Positions 18,691 to 25,352 of a DNA stretch of 33,699 nucleotides are shown one piece after another. Origin of the DNA: an uncultured Lachnospiraceae bacterium (GTDB lineage: Bacteria > Bacillota > Clostridia > Lachnospirales > Lachnospiraceae); the NCBI GenBank assembly GCA_934351255.1, contig CAKRJH010000021.1:1-33699 (forward strand). The letters are read 5' to 3'. The position numbers were made by a program, and so were the translations under genes. Position 1 is the first letter of the stretch. Each line of letters opens with the position of its first letter. The notes under the pieces are model-generated. The model searched no databases. It was not told where the DNA came from and was given only the letters and a program-made list of their open reading frames with translations.

Positions 18691-18720
18691 TTGTCACCTC
18701 ATCCCGGAGTATGATACTAT
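18691..18720 (+). promoter_or_regulatory. Promoter of the Nudix hydrolase gene
   Basis: TTGTCA (18691-18696) and TACTAT (18715-18720) are separated by 18 bp. They lie 40 bases before the start codon at 18761. Confidence 0.5.
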
Positions 18721-18760
18721 AAAGCCACCATGTATCACAGGAAAGGAGACCATCACCAGT

Positions 18761-19324
18761 ATGAACTTAAAATCCATCAAAAAAGTCACCCAGGGCAAAT
18801 TCATCACCCTGTACCATCTATATTACGAAACCAGAGAGCATCATCAGAAAATCTACGAGATGATCAGCCGCAATCATGACCTGCAGAATCAGGAACAGCT
18901 CCGGGGATCCGAACCGGATTCTGTCGTCATCATCGCCACCGATGAGACCGATGAAAAAATCCTGCTTCAAAAGGAATTCCGCCTGGCCGCAGGAAGCTGG
19001 GTCTACAATTTCCCGGCCGGCCTGATCGATCCCGGCGAGCAGCCGGATCAGAGTGCCGTGCGTGAGCTTCGCGAAGAAACCGGCCTGGAACTCTACGAAA
19101 TCGACGACCACATGGATCTGAGCTACAGTGCCGTCGGCTTTTCCAATGAAATGAATGTCTGCATCATCGGGAAAGCCCGCGGAGAATTTGCCCCAAGCAC
19201 CTCCGATGTCGAGGAGATCGAAGCCGGATGGTATACAAAAGCCCAGATCCGGCAGCTTCTCCAGACGGAGCGTTTCGCTGCGCGAACCCAGGCTTATTGT
19301 TATCTGTGGAGCCGCGAACCGTAA
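18761..19324 (+). CDS. Nudix hydrolase, ADP-ribose pyrophosphatase type
   Basis: Hydrolase of nucleoside diphosphates linked to another moiety, 187 residues. The Nudix box is complete: G87, E93, R101-E102, E105-E106 and G108 in the order G-x5-E-x7-REUxEExGU. The region before it (VYNFPAGLIDPGE) is typical of ADP-sugar hydrolases. The start at 18761 is supported by GAAAGGAGA at 18741-18749 and by the promoter just upstream. It is a single-gene unit between trkA (divergent) and the alanine symporter (convergent). The longer frame running into it from upstream is an antisense shadow of trkA. Confidence 0.88.
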   Translation: MNLKSIKKVTQGKFITLYHLYYETREHHQKIYEMISRNHDLQNQEQLRGSEPDSVVIIATDETDEKILLQKEFRLAAGSWVYNFPAGLIDPGEQPDQSAVRELREETGLELYEIDDHMDLSYSAVGFSNEMNVCIIGKARGEFAPSTSDVEEIEAGWYTKAQIRQLLQTERFAARTQAYCYLWSREP

Positions 19325-19357
19325 TTCGGTGCGCTCACCCACGATTCAACGATTCAA

Positions 19358-20776
19358 CTATTCATAGGATTCGTTCTTCATACGCGCAAAGAAGTCTCTG
19401 GTCTCTTTGACCACCACTCCATTCAGTGCAAAGATCGCGATCATATTCGGCACGGCCATCAGTCCATTGACGATATCCGCGATCGTCCATACTGCAGATA
19501 CCGTAAGGAATGGTCCGATGAATACAACAAAAATGTAAAGCCAGCGATAGACCAGAATCGTCTTTTTCTGGCCTCCCACCAGATATTCCAGACATCTCTC
19601 GGAATAGTAATCCCATCCGAGGATCGTGGTAAATGCGAAGAATACCAGACAGAGCATCAGCATAAATGCTGCCACCTCAGAGGAGAATGGAAGTCCGTGC
19701 TGGAACGCATACGTCGTCACCTGTACGCCCTCGAGGCCTTTTACCTGCCATGCACCTGTTAATACGATGGACAGACCGGTCATAGTACAGATCACGATCG
19801 TATCGATAAAGGTTCCGGTCATGGATACCAGACCCTGTCTGACCGGTTCGTGTGTCTGGGCTGCTGCCGCTGCGATCGGAGCAGAACCAAGACCTGCCTC
19901 ATTGGAGAAGATACCTCTGGCCACACCTTTCTGCATGGCCACAATGACACTTCCCACAAGACCTCCCGTCACGGCCTTTGGACAAAACGCGCCCTTTACG
20001 ATCACCTTGATCGCAGCCGGAATGGCGGTGACATTGCACACAAGCAGGATCACGCAGAACGCCACGTAGATGATCGCCATAAACGGCACAATAAACTGTG
20101 CGACATTGGAAATTCTCTTGATACCTCCGATCAGCACCAGTGCCACGAAGATGGTAACCAGTGCAGCACCGATCACAACCACGATCGAATACCGGCCCAC
20201 ACCCGGCACGCTCACGGTATGTGCGTTGTTCGGGTCGAAGAAATTGGTCAATGCATTGACAATACCATTGACCTGTGTGATCGTTCCGATACCCATAAGA
20301 CCTACCAGAACACCAAAGAATGCAAAGATCTTGGCAAGCCATTTCCACCCGCTGCCCATTCCTTTTTCAATATAGTAGAACGGACCACCCAGTGCGTGTC
20401 CATCCTCATCCACGACACGATATTTGATCGCCAGCACGCCCTCCGCGTACTTGGTCGCCATGCCGAAGAATGCTGTCACGACCATCCAGAACAAGGCTCC
20501 GGGGCCGCCGGCACCGACTGCAGTAGCCACACCGACAATATTACCGGTTCCGATCGTCGCGGACAATGCGGTACAAAGCGCCGCAAAGGACGTCACCTCG
20601 CCTTTGCCGCCCTCTTCGTTTCTGATCATCCACTTCAATGCCAGAGGCAGTTTGCGAATTTGAAGAAAGCCCATGCGAAGGGTCAGAAGCAGGCCACCGC
20701 ACATGATGAGTACCATCAGCGGCACACCCCAGACCAGGTCGTCAATTTTCGTTAACACTTGGGTAAATGCATCCAT
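19358..20776 (-). CDS. Sodium/alanine (AGCS family) symporter
   Basis: Amino acid:cation symporter of the alanine or glycine:cation (AGCS, AlsT/DagA) family, 472 residues with about ten or eleven membrane helices. Family motifs are clear: ALSATIGTGNIVGVATA near residue 70, FFGMATKYAEGVLAIKYR near 105-122, and SNEAGLGSAPIAAAAA near 290. ATG at 20776 has AGGAGG eight bases upstream. An extended -10 promoter lies just before it. Alanine uptake could serve growth or spore germination, but nothing nearby decides this. Confidence 0.93.
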   Translation of the reverse strand: MDAFTQVLTKIDDLVWGVPLMVLIMCGGLLLTLRMGFLQIRKLPLALKWMIRNEEGGKGEVTSFAALCTALSATIGTGNIVGVATAVGAGGPGALFWMVVTAFFGMATKYAEGVLAIKYRVVDEDGHALGGPFYYIEKGMGSGWKWLAKIFAFFGVLVGLMGIGTITQVNGIVNALTNFFDPNNAHTVSVPGVGRYSIVVVIGAALVTIFVALVLIGGIKRISNVAQFIVPFMAIIYVAFCVILLVCNVTAIPAAIKVIVKGAFCPKAVTGGLVGSVIVAMQKGVARGIFSNEAGLGSAPIAAAAAQTHEPVRQGLVSMTGTFIDTIVICTMTGLSIVLTGAWQVKGLEGVQVTTYAFQHGLPFSSEVAAFMLMLCLVFFAFTTILGWDYYSERCLEYLVGGQKKTILVYRWLYIFVVFIGPFLTVSAVWTIADIVNGLMAVPNMIAIFALNGVVVKETRDFFARMKNESYE

Positions 20777-20806
20777 TATTCTATCCTCCTAAAAAAAATC
20801 CTTTCC

Positions 20807-20815
20807 ATTATAGCA
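20807..20815 (-). promoter_or_regulatory. Extended -10 promoter of the alanine symporter gene
   Basis: TGCTATAAT on the minus strand is a perfect extended -10. The -35 region is weak. It lies about 30 bases before the start codon. Confidence 0.5.
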
Positions 20816-20859
20816 TAGAACACCCAAATATTACCATTTTTTTCTAAATATGACTCTCC

Positions 20860-21552
20860 TTACAATAAATTGGCAAACAGCGATGCCAGACATACCGTAA
20901 AAATACCGGAAAACGCGATCGCCAATCCGCTCATCGCACCCTCAGCCTCTCCCAGTTCCAGGGCCTTCGCTGTACCGATCGCATGGGAACTTGCCCCAAA
21001 CGCCAGCCCTTTGGAGATCGGCTCTGTGATGCAAAAGATCTTGCAGATCAACTCCCCAAACATATTGCCCAGCACGCCGGTCACAATGATAACCGCGACA
21101 GTGATCGTCACATATCCGCCCAGTTCCTCCGATATACCCATACCGATGGCTGTCGTAATTGACTTGGGAAGCAGGGTCACATATTCAGCGTGGGACAACC
21201 CACATATCCTGGACAGCACCAGAACCGTAGTCAGGCTGGTCACGGTACCTGCCAGCAATCCTGCGATCACTGCCTTATAATGCTTTTTCAACAACGGCCA
21301 CTGCTCATACAGCGGAATCGCCAGACACACTGTAGCCGGTGTCAGCAGATAGCTCAGGTACTTGGCTCCCTCATTGTAAGTCTCATAATCCACCTTGCCC
21401 ACAACCAGCACCACTATGGAAACGACAATCGAGATCATCAACGGATTCAGGATCCCCATCTTAAACTTTCTTTTTAATGCTGCGCCCAGAGCATACGCCA
21501 CCAGACTGAGTGTCACACCGGCAAACACCGACTCCTGAAAAAAATCATTCAT
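20860..21552 (-). CDS. lrgB: LrgB family membrane protein
   Basis: Integral membrane protein of the CidB/LrgB family, 230 residues, partner of LrgA. The pair is linked to control of murein hydrolase activity, cell lysis and, in some species, pyruvate or glycolate transport. Family segments seen are LLTPATVCLAIPLYEQ, PKSITTAIGMGISEELGG and GASSHAIGTAKALELGE. The start is set at 21552 because GGAGA lies just upstream and the ATG then overlaps the lrgA stop by 8 bases, which is typical of this operon. The last gene of the pair has no obvious terminator before the alanine symporter gene. Confidence 0.9.
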   Translation of the reverse strand: MNDFFQESVFAGVTLSLVAYALGAALKRKFKMGILNPLMISIVVSIVVLVVGKVDYETYNEGAKYLSYLLTPATVCLAIPLYEQWPLLKKHYKAVIAGLLAGTVTSLTTVLVLSRICGLSHAEYVTLLPKSITTAIGMGISEELGGYVTITVAVIIVTGVLGNMFGELICKIFCITEPISKGLAFGASSHAIGTAKALELGEAEGAMSGLAIAFSGIFTVCLASLFANLL

Positions 21553-21928
21553 GTCTCTCTCCATTTCCGGCAGTCTTTCCTGCCTTCGATCTGCGGATAA
21601 TAAGCTGTGAGATCCTGCCGGTCGACACCATGACCGTGATCACAGTGAGGATCGTGATCACGCTCACCGGCACTATGATTCCGCTTAGCATATGCCAGCT
21701 GTTCATCAGTCCCACCCCCGCCGGAATAAACATTACCGGCATGATCTCGATCAAAAATGTCCCTGTCTCCTTGACGGATGCCAGCTTGATCACACCGGTC
21801 ATCAGTCCGGCAAACAGCAGAACCATCCCATAAATGCTGGCCGGAATCGGAAAAGGCAGCACCCGCTTGATCACTTCGCCAAGAAACGAGATTGCCAGAA
21901 TAATTAAAAACTGTTTCAAATACTTCAT
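21545..21928 (-). CDS. lrgA: LrgA/CidA family holin-like protein
   Basis: Small membrane protein of 127 residues with about four hydrophobic helices. The family segments FPIPASIYGMVLLFAGLM and LLIEIMPVMFIPAGVGLM-like (here FLIEIMPVMFIPAGVGLM) are present. It belongs to the holin-like LrgA/CidA group. The ribosome binding site is weak: GGAGA lies about 12 bases before the ATG. A TTGACA promoter lies at 21972-21999. It is translationally coupled to lrgB. Expression in relatives is controlled by LytSR or carbon signals. No such regulator gene is nearby. Confidence 0.9.
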   Translation of the reverse strand: MKYLKQFLIILAISFLGEVIKRVLPFPIPASIYGMVLLFAGLMTGVIKLASVKETGTFLIEIMPVMFIPAGVGLMNSWHMLSGIIVPVSVITILTVITVMVSTGRISQLIIRRSKAGKTAGNGERHE

Positions 21929-21971
21929 AGTAATAGGTAGTCTCCATTTTTCTTTTTTTCATGCATCCACC

Positions 21972-21999
21972 ATTCTACTCTCTCATGTCCAGATGTCAA
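21972..21999 (-). promoter_or_regulatory. Promoter of lrgAB
   Basis: TTGACA (21994-21999) and TAGAAT (21972-21977) are separated by 16 bp on the minus strand, about 45 bases before the lrgA start. Confidence 0.6.
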
Positions 22000-22004
22000 G
22001 TTTC

Positions 22005-22033
22005 TTGATTGGATCAGCGCATCATGCTATCAT
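22005..22033 (+). promoter_or_regulatory. Orphan plus-strand promoter
   Basis: TTGATT (22005-22010), 17 bp, then TATCAT (22028-22033) preceded by TGC, so the -10 is also extended. It is followed by AAAGGAG and an ATG at 22079, but the frame closes after 11 codons (see next entry). Confidence 0.45.
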
Positions 22034-22078
22034 TTTATGTGACATCATTGTGCCGCACATCGAAAGGAGCATTTCCTA

Positions 22079-22114
22079 ATGATCGCCACACGGTTTGACA
22101 GCAAGAAATCTTAA
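22079..22114 (+). pseudogene. 11-codon ORF behind promoter and ribosome binding site
   Basis: AAAGGAG at 22063-22069 precedes ATG at 22079. The frame codes MIATRFDSKKS and stops at 22112-22114, overlapping the last codons of the DUF2798 gene on the other strand. It may be the decapitated start of a lost gene, a leader peptide or chance. Nothing in the peptide is recognisable. Confidence 0.3.
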
Positions 22115-22563
22115 TCATTTCTGAAAATCGTTCGAAAGACCAGGCGGACAAATGGTCCGCAGTAAAACATCTGATAGCAGACTGCCATCGGGAAATTCAT
22201 CCCCCAGGTCTGAACCCATGTAGCGAAGGTCTTTGTGTCCTTAAATAAGAGGGTTGCGATGAGACTCATCACCGGACACATGATGCAGCAAATGCAAATG
22301 GAGATCGCATAGGTAATGATCTGGGGTCTGTCCTGAGGTGTTACCACAGTAAACGCCAATGCTTTTGCAATCTTTCCAACCACAAAAAATTCCAATACAA
22401 ACGCAGCCGGAACCATGACAGGGAGTTCATGAAGTGCCATCAAAAATGTCCGTCCGGTCACCCCTCCCATGTTCAATGCGACATTGTACACAACCATTCC
22501 ATATACCATGACGGTCGCCATGACCGCAGTAAAAATAACATCCTGTAATTTGTTTTTTGGCAT
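22111..22563 (-). CDS. DUF2798 family membrane protein
   Basis: Integral membrane protein of 150 residues with about four hydrophobic helices in two similar halves, consistent with a DUF2798 repeat. It begins MPKNKLQDVIFTAVMATVMV. Function unknown. The start at 22563 follows AAGGAGG at a six-base spacing. An upstream in-frame ATG at 22596 lacks a ribosome binding site and lies in the loop of the leader hairpin. Translation should depend on opening that hairpin (22568-22624), which pairs the whole Shine-Dalgarno sequence. A promoter is visible at 22664-22692. The family assignment is from memory of similar Clostridial proteins. Confidence 0.7.
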   Translation of the reverse strand: MPKNKLQDVIFTAVMATVMVYGMVVYNVALNMGGVTGRTFLMALHELPVMVPAAFVLEFFVVGKIAKALAFTVVTPQDRPQIITYAISICICCIMCPVMSLIATLLFKDTKTFATWVQTWGMNFPMAVCYQMFYCGPFVRLVFRTIFRND

Positions 22564-22567
22564 AAAA

Positions 22568-22624
22568 AATCCTCCTTGATGATAACTGTAATTCATGTGT
22601 TGTTCGTTATCATCCCGGAGGATT
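22568..22624 (-). promoter_or_regulatory. Leader hairpin sequestering the DUF2798 ribosome binding site
   Basis: In the minus transcript AAUCCUCC (22617-22624) pairs with GGAGGAUU (22568-22575). AUGAUAAC (22606-22613) pairs with GUUAUCAU (22579-22586). One more G-C pair extends the inner stem, leaving only a GG/AA internal loop. The 19-nt apical loop is 22587-22605. The 3' arm is the Shine-Dalgarno sequence, and it runs into six T directly before the ATG. The element can therefore act as a translational block, an intrinsic terminator, or both. Confidence 0.65.
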
Positions 22625-22663
22625 GTGCGTTTCCAATTCTGACCACTATTTCATTGCCTGCCG

Positions 22664-22692
22664 ATTGTAACATAATCCACCGTGCAATGTAA
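22664..22692 (-). promoter_or_regulatory. Promoter of the DUF2798 gene
   Basis: TTACAT (22687-22692), 17 bp, then TACAAT (22664-22669) with an upstream TG, all on the minus strand. It gives a leader of about 95 bases that contains the hairpin above. Confidence 0.5.
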
Positions 22693-22705
22693 ATAGGTGT
22701 TTTTA

Positions 22706-24190
22706 TTATTTGTGATAAAGCTGATTCTCTGACTCATACTTTGGCTCACTGGTCAACTGGATGCCAAGCCGCTTGAATGTCTTTTCATCCACGGAGGACA
22801 GCAGTACAGACGAATGTGCCCGCAGGCCCTTCAGCTTCTTGAGCTGTGCCAGTGCCGTCTCCGCATTCTTATCGGTTGCGGCAGAGGTGGACAGCGCGAT
22901 CAGGATCTCATCGGTATGGAGTCTTGGATTGTGGTTGCCGAGATACTCTGTCTTCAGGCGCTGGATCGGTTCGATGGCCTTTGGTGACACCAGATGCAGC
23001 TCATGATCCAGTCCGCCAAGCACCTTCAATGTATTTAACAGAACTGCTGCGGATGCACCCAGCAGATCGCTCGTCTTTCCCGTGATGATCGTGCCGTCCT
23101 CCAGCTCGATCGCTGCTGCCGGATGACCGGTCTCCTTCTCACGTGCAAGTGCCGCTGCTGCCACCTTGCAGTCCTCCAGCGACAGACCGGCCTTCTTCAT
23201 CAGAAGTTCCAGTTTGAATACAGTATCCTTGCTTGCCGTGCCCCGTTTCAGATCGCATAATCCCTGATAGTAACGGCAGATGATCTCACGGCAGGAAGCC
23301 TCACGGCACACCTCGTCATCCGTGATGCAGTTGCCCGCCATATTGACCCCCATATCCGTCGGAGACTTGTATGGACTCTCTCCCTGGATCTGCTCAAAGA
23401 TCGCATTTAATACCGGGAAGATCTCCACGTCACGGTTGTAATTGACCGTCGTCTCGCCATATGCCTCGAGATGGAACGGATCGATCATATTGACATCATT
23501 GAGGTCTGCGGTCGCCGCCTCATAGGCCAGATTGACCGGATGCTTCAGCGGCACATTCCAGATCGGGAAGGTCTCAAACTTCGAGTAGCCGGCCTTGATG
23601 CCACGCTTGTGCTCATGATAAAGCTGGGACAGACATGTCGCCATCTTTCCGCTTCCCGGCCCCGGCGCGGTGATCACCACCAGCGGTCTGGTCGTCTCGA
23701 TGTAGTCGTTCTTCCCATATCCCTCGTCGCTGACAATGGTATCAATGTCACTTGGATATCCCGGAATCTTATAGTGATGATAGGTCCTGATCCCCAATTC
23801 ATTCAGACGATTGCAGAACTGATCTGCGGAAGTCTGGCCGGAATACTTGGTCACACAGACACTTCCCACAAACAGCCCTACGCCACGGAAGGCATCGATC
23901 AGACGCATCACATCCATATCATAGGTAATGCCGTAATCCCCACGGATCTTATTGCCCTCAATGTCCTCCGCGCTGATCACGATCACGATCTCCGCCTGAT
24001 CCTTCAGTTCCAGCAGCATCTGCAGCTTGGAATCCGGCTGGAATCCCGGCAGCACTCTGGAAGCATGGTAATCATCAAATAATTTCCCACCAAATTCCAG
24101 ATACAGTTTGTTATTAAACTGGCAGATCCGCTCCCGGATATGCTCTGACTGCATTTTCAAATATTTGTCGTTATCAAATCCTATCTTCAT
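22706..24190 (-). CDS. UPF0371 (DUF1846) family protein
   Basis: Conserved protein of 494 residues, the usual length for the UPF0371/DUF1846 family found in Firmicutes. The N-terminus MKIGFDNDKYLKMQSEHI matches the family. A glycine-rich stretch VVITAPGPGSGKMATCLSQL (near residue 175) looks like a nucleotide-binding loop. The biochemical role is not established. The start at 24190 is preferred over an ATG nine codons upstream because AAAGG precedes it at seven bases and the family starts there. It is a single-gene unit with a leader of unknown length that contains a possible 14-codon ORF (24266-24310). Confidence 0.88.
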   Translation of the reverse strand: MKIGFDNDKYLKMQSEHIRERICQFNNKLYLEFGGKLFDDYHASRVLPGFQPDSKLQMLLELKDQAEIVIVISAEDIEGNKIRGDYGITYDMDVMRLIDAFRGVGLFVGSVCVTKYSGQTSADQFCNRLNELGIRTYHHYKIPGYPSDIDTIVSDEGYGKNDYIETTRPLVVITAPGPGSGKMATCLSQLYHEHKRGIKAGYSKFETFPIWNVPLKHPVNLAYEAATADLNDVNMIDPFHLEAYGETTVNYNRDVEIFPVLNAIFEQIQGESPYKSPTDMGVNMAGNCITDDEVCREASCREIICRYYQGLCDLKRGTASKDTVFKLELLMKKAGLSLEDCKVAAAALAREKETGHPAAAIELEDGTIITGKTSDLLGASAAVLLNTLKVLGGLDHELHLVSPKAIEPIQRLKTEYLGNHNPRLHTDEILIALSTSAATDKNAETALAQLKKLKGLRAHSSVLLSSVDEKTFKRLGIQLTSEPKYESENQLYHK

Positions 24191-24364
24191 TACGGCACCT
24201 TTTCCTTTACCTTGCAATCCTTACGTACAATCCCCGCATTTCCTGCAGGGAGTTCAACTTTCTTATCATATCATAAATATTCCCTGTTGGAAATAATACT
24301 TTCTCACCATCTATCCCTCCTGAGACTGATTCTGCTCCTCTGCAAATGTATTGGTGGTCAGGAC

Positions 24365-24412
24365 AAAGAGTCGCTTGCGACTCTTTCGCGCTCGAGCGGT
24401 GCTGTTTACAGC
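24365..24412. repeat. Three short perfect palindromes
   Basis: AAAGAGTCGC and GCGACTCTTT arms around TT (24365-24386), then CGCTCGAGCG (24389-24398), then GCTGT and ACAGC arms around TT (24401-24412). They are the left part of a run of seven palindromes that continues to 24553. No gene is present between 24191 and 24594. Confidence 0.6.
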
Positions 24413-24421
24413 TAACTTCTT

Positions 24422-24456
24422 CTCCGCGAGATGCGCATCCTCGCGGAGCGTTTTTT
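24422..24456 (+). terminator. Plus-strand intrinsic terminator without an upstream gene
   Basis: CTCCGCGAG (24422-24430) and CTCGCGGAG (24440-24448) close a 9-nt loop that itself contains the palindrome ATGCGCAT. The stem is followed two bases later by six T. No plus-strand gene lies upstream within the intergenic region. Confidence 0.6.
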
Positions 24457-24494
24457 ACTTTATAGGAAACGAGAAGTTTCCTATAAAGTAAAAA
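24452..24494. repeat. 19-bp perfect inverted repeat joining two terminators
   Basis: TTTTTACTTTATAGGAAAC (24452-24470) is repeated in inverted form at 24476-24494 with only GAGAA between. Each arm begins with the T-tract of a flanking terminator hairpin, one on each strand. Confidence 0.75.
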
Positions 24495-24526
24495 GGCATC
24501 CCCCGCCGTATCCGGCAGAGGATGCC
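24490..24526 (-). terminator. Intrinsic terminator of hsp20
   Basis: In the minus transcript GGCATCC (24520-24526) pairs with GGATGCC (24495-24501). An inner GCCG/CGGC stem lies between, and five T follow (24490-24494). It lies about 70 bases after the hsp20 stop. Confidence 0.7.
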
Positions 24527-24537
24527 TCCGTTGCGAC

Positions 24538-24566
24538 CGCCCGTCACCGGGCGTCACTGTTTTTTT
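24538..24566 (+). terminator. Small GC hairpin with T-run facing hsp20
   Basis: CGCCCG (24538-24543) and CGGGCG (24548-24553) close a TCAC loop. On the plus strand seven T follow at 24560-24566. It may be a plus-strand terminator for transcripts coming from the palindrome cluster, or part of the hsp20 3' end. Confidence 0.4.
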
Positions 24567-24594
24567 GATTTTCATGTTGTCTTTGATGTCCGGG

Positions 24595-25062
24595 TCATCC
24601 TTCGATCGCAATATATTTCTGCTGCTCGATCGCTTTCTTCGCCTCTTTCTTTGGCACAAACAAGGTCAGGATACCATGCTTAAACTCTGCCTTGACATCC
24701 TCCTGCTCGATCGCATCTCCGACATAGAAACTTCTCTCGCAGGCTCCGGCATAACGCTCCTTGCGGATGTAATGTCCGGTCTCTTTTTCCTGTTCGTCCT
24801 TGTCCAGCCCCTTTGCTGCACTGATGGTCAGATATCCGTTAGCCACGGAAGCCTTGATCTCATCCTTGGTGAATCCCGGAAGATCCACAACCAGTTCATA
24901 ACCATCTTTCTTCTCTTTGATGTCGGTCTTCATGATCCTGCCGGCTTTCTTGCCGTACAACTTCTTCTGAGCATTGCCAAGTTCTCTGTCCATGTCATAA
25001 AATCCGAATCCATCAAACCAGTCATCAAATAAGTTCTCTCCAAAAATACTAGGCATTAACAT
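24595..25062 (-). CDS. hsp20: Hsp20 / small heat-shock protein
   Basis: Alpha-crystallin-type chaperone of 155 residues that binds unfolding proteins. The alpha-crystallin domain spans about residues 43-140. It opens with MKTDIKEKKDGYELVVDLPG and closes with GILTLFVPK. The C-terminal I-x-I motif (IAIEG) needed for oligomer assembly is present. The N-terminus is aromatic-rich (FGENLFDDWFDGFGFY). ATG at 25062 has AAGGAG nine bases upstream. Control is clear from sequence: a promoter inside a CIRCE operator (25222-25264), so HrcA should repress it. A structured leader of about 150 bases precedes the start. Confidence 0.95.
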   Translation of the reverse strand: MLMPSIFGENLFDDWFDGFGFYDMDRELGNAQKKLYGKKAGRIMKTDIKEKKDGYELVVDLPGFTKDEIKASVANGYLTISAAKGLDKDEQEKETGHYIRKERYAGACERSFYVGDAIEQEDVKAEFKHGILTLFVPKKEAKKAIEQQKYIAIEG

Positions 25063-25105
25063 AAGTCATCTCTCCTTTTCTCTCGTCCTTGTTCTCAGGC
25101 TCTGT

Positions 25106-25174
25106 GCCCGACGGACCTCTCATGCTTGTTTACCTTGTTTCTTTGGAACCGGGATGTTTCAGAAACCGTCGGGC
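25106..25174 (-). promoter_or_regulatory. Structured hsp20 leader
   Basis: In the 5' untranslated region a perfect 9-bp stem (GCCCGACGG with CCGTCGGGC, 25166-25174 and 25106-25114) closes a 51-nt loop. Inside it GTTTCT can pair with AGAAAC. The ribosome binding site at 25074-25079 is not obviously paired, so a classical ROSE or fourU thermometer is not evident. Confidence 0.4.
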
Positions 25175-25221
25175 CTTGTTTTCTCTGGTCCTTCTTGGTT
25201 CCCTTCCTTTGTTCTGACTAT

Positions 25222-25250
25222 GTTATAGCACCAATTGTTAGCACTGTCAA
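25222..25250 (-). promoter_or_regulatory. Promoter of hsp20
   Basis: TTGACA (25245-25250), exactly 17 bp, then TATAAC (25222-25227) on the minus strand. The -35 box lies within the spacer and left arm of the CIRCE operator, so bound HrcA would exclude polymerase. Confidence 0.8.
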
Positions 25251-25264
25251 GAGGTGAGTGCTAA
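25238..25264. promoter_or_regulatory. CIRCE operator (HrcA binding site)
   Basis: TTAGCACTG (25238-25246), nine bases, then GAGTGCTAA (25256-25264). It differs from the CIRCE consensus TTAGCACTC-N9-GAGTGCTAA by one base. HrcA itself is not encoded in the window. Confidence 0.92.
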
Positions 25265-25352
25265 TTTTTTTATGAAGTATGTATCAATGGAATATCCATA
25301 TTGTACAGGAATCATGTGACGAGATTTTGTGCAGGGCGTGAAAAAATTGTAA

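Noticed and set aside
17360..19324. 654-codon plus-strand frame ending in the Nudix protein
   Set aside because: Its first two thirds are antisense to trkA, where biased codon use removes stops. The Nudix domain has its own promoter, ribosome binding site and ATG at 18761.
19850..20755. 301-codon plus-strand frame
   Set aside because: Antisense to the alanine symporter, rich in His, Asp and Cys with no recognisable domain.
24207..24659. 150-codon minus-strand frame across the palindrome cluster
   Set aside because: It overlaps the hsp20 end and runs through several terminator hairpins. It has no ribosome binding site, and its composition follows the palindromes.
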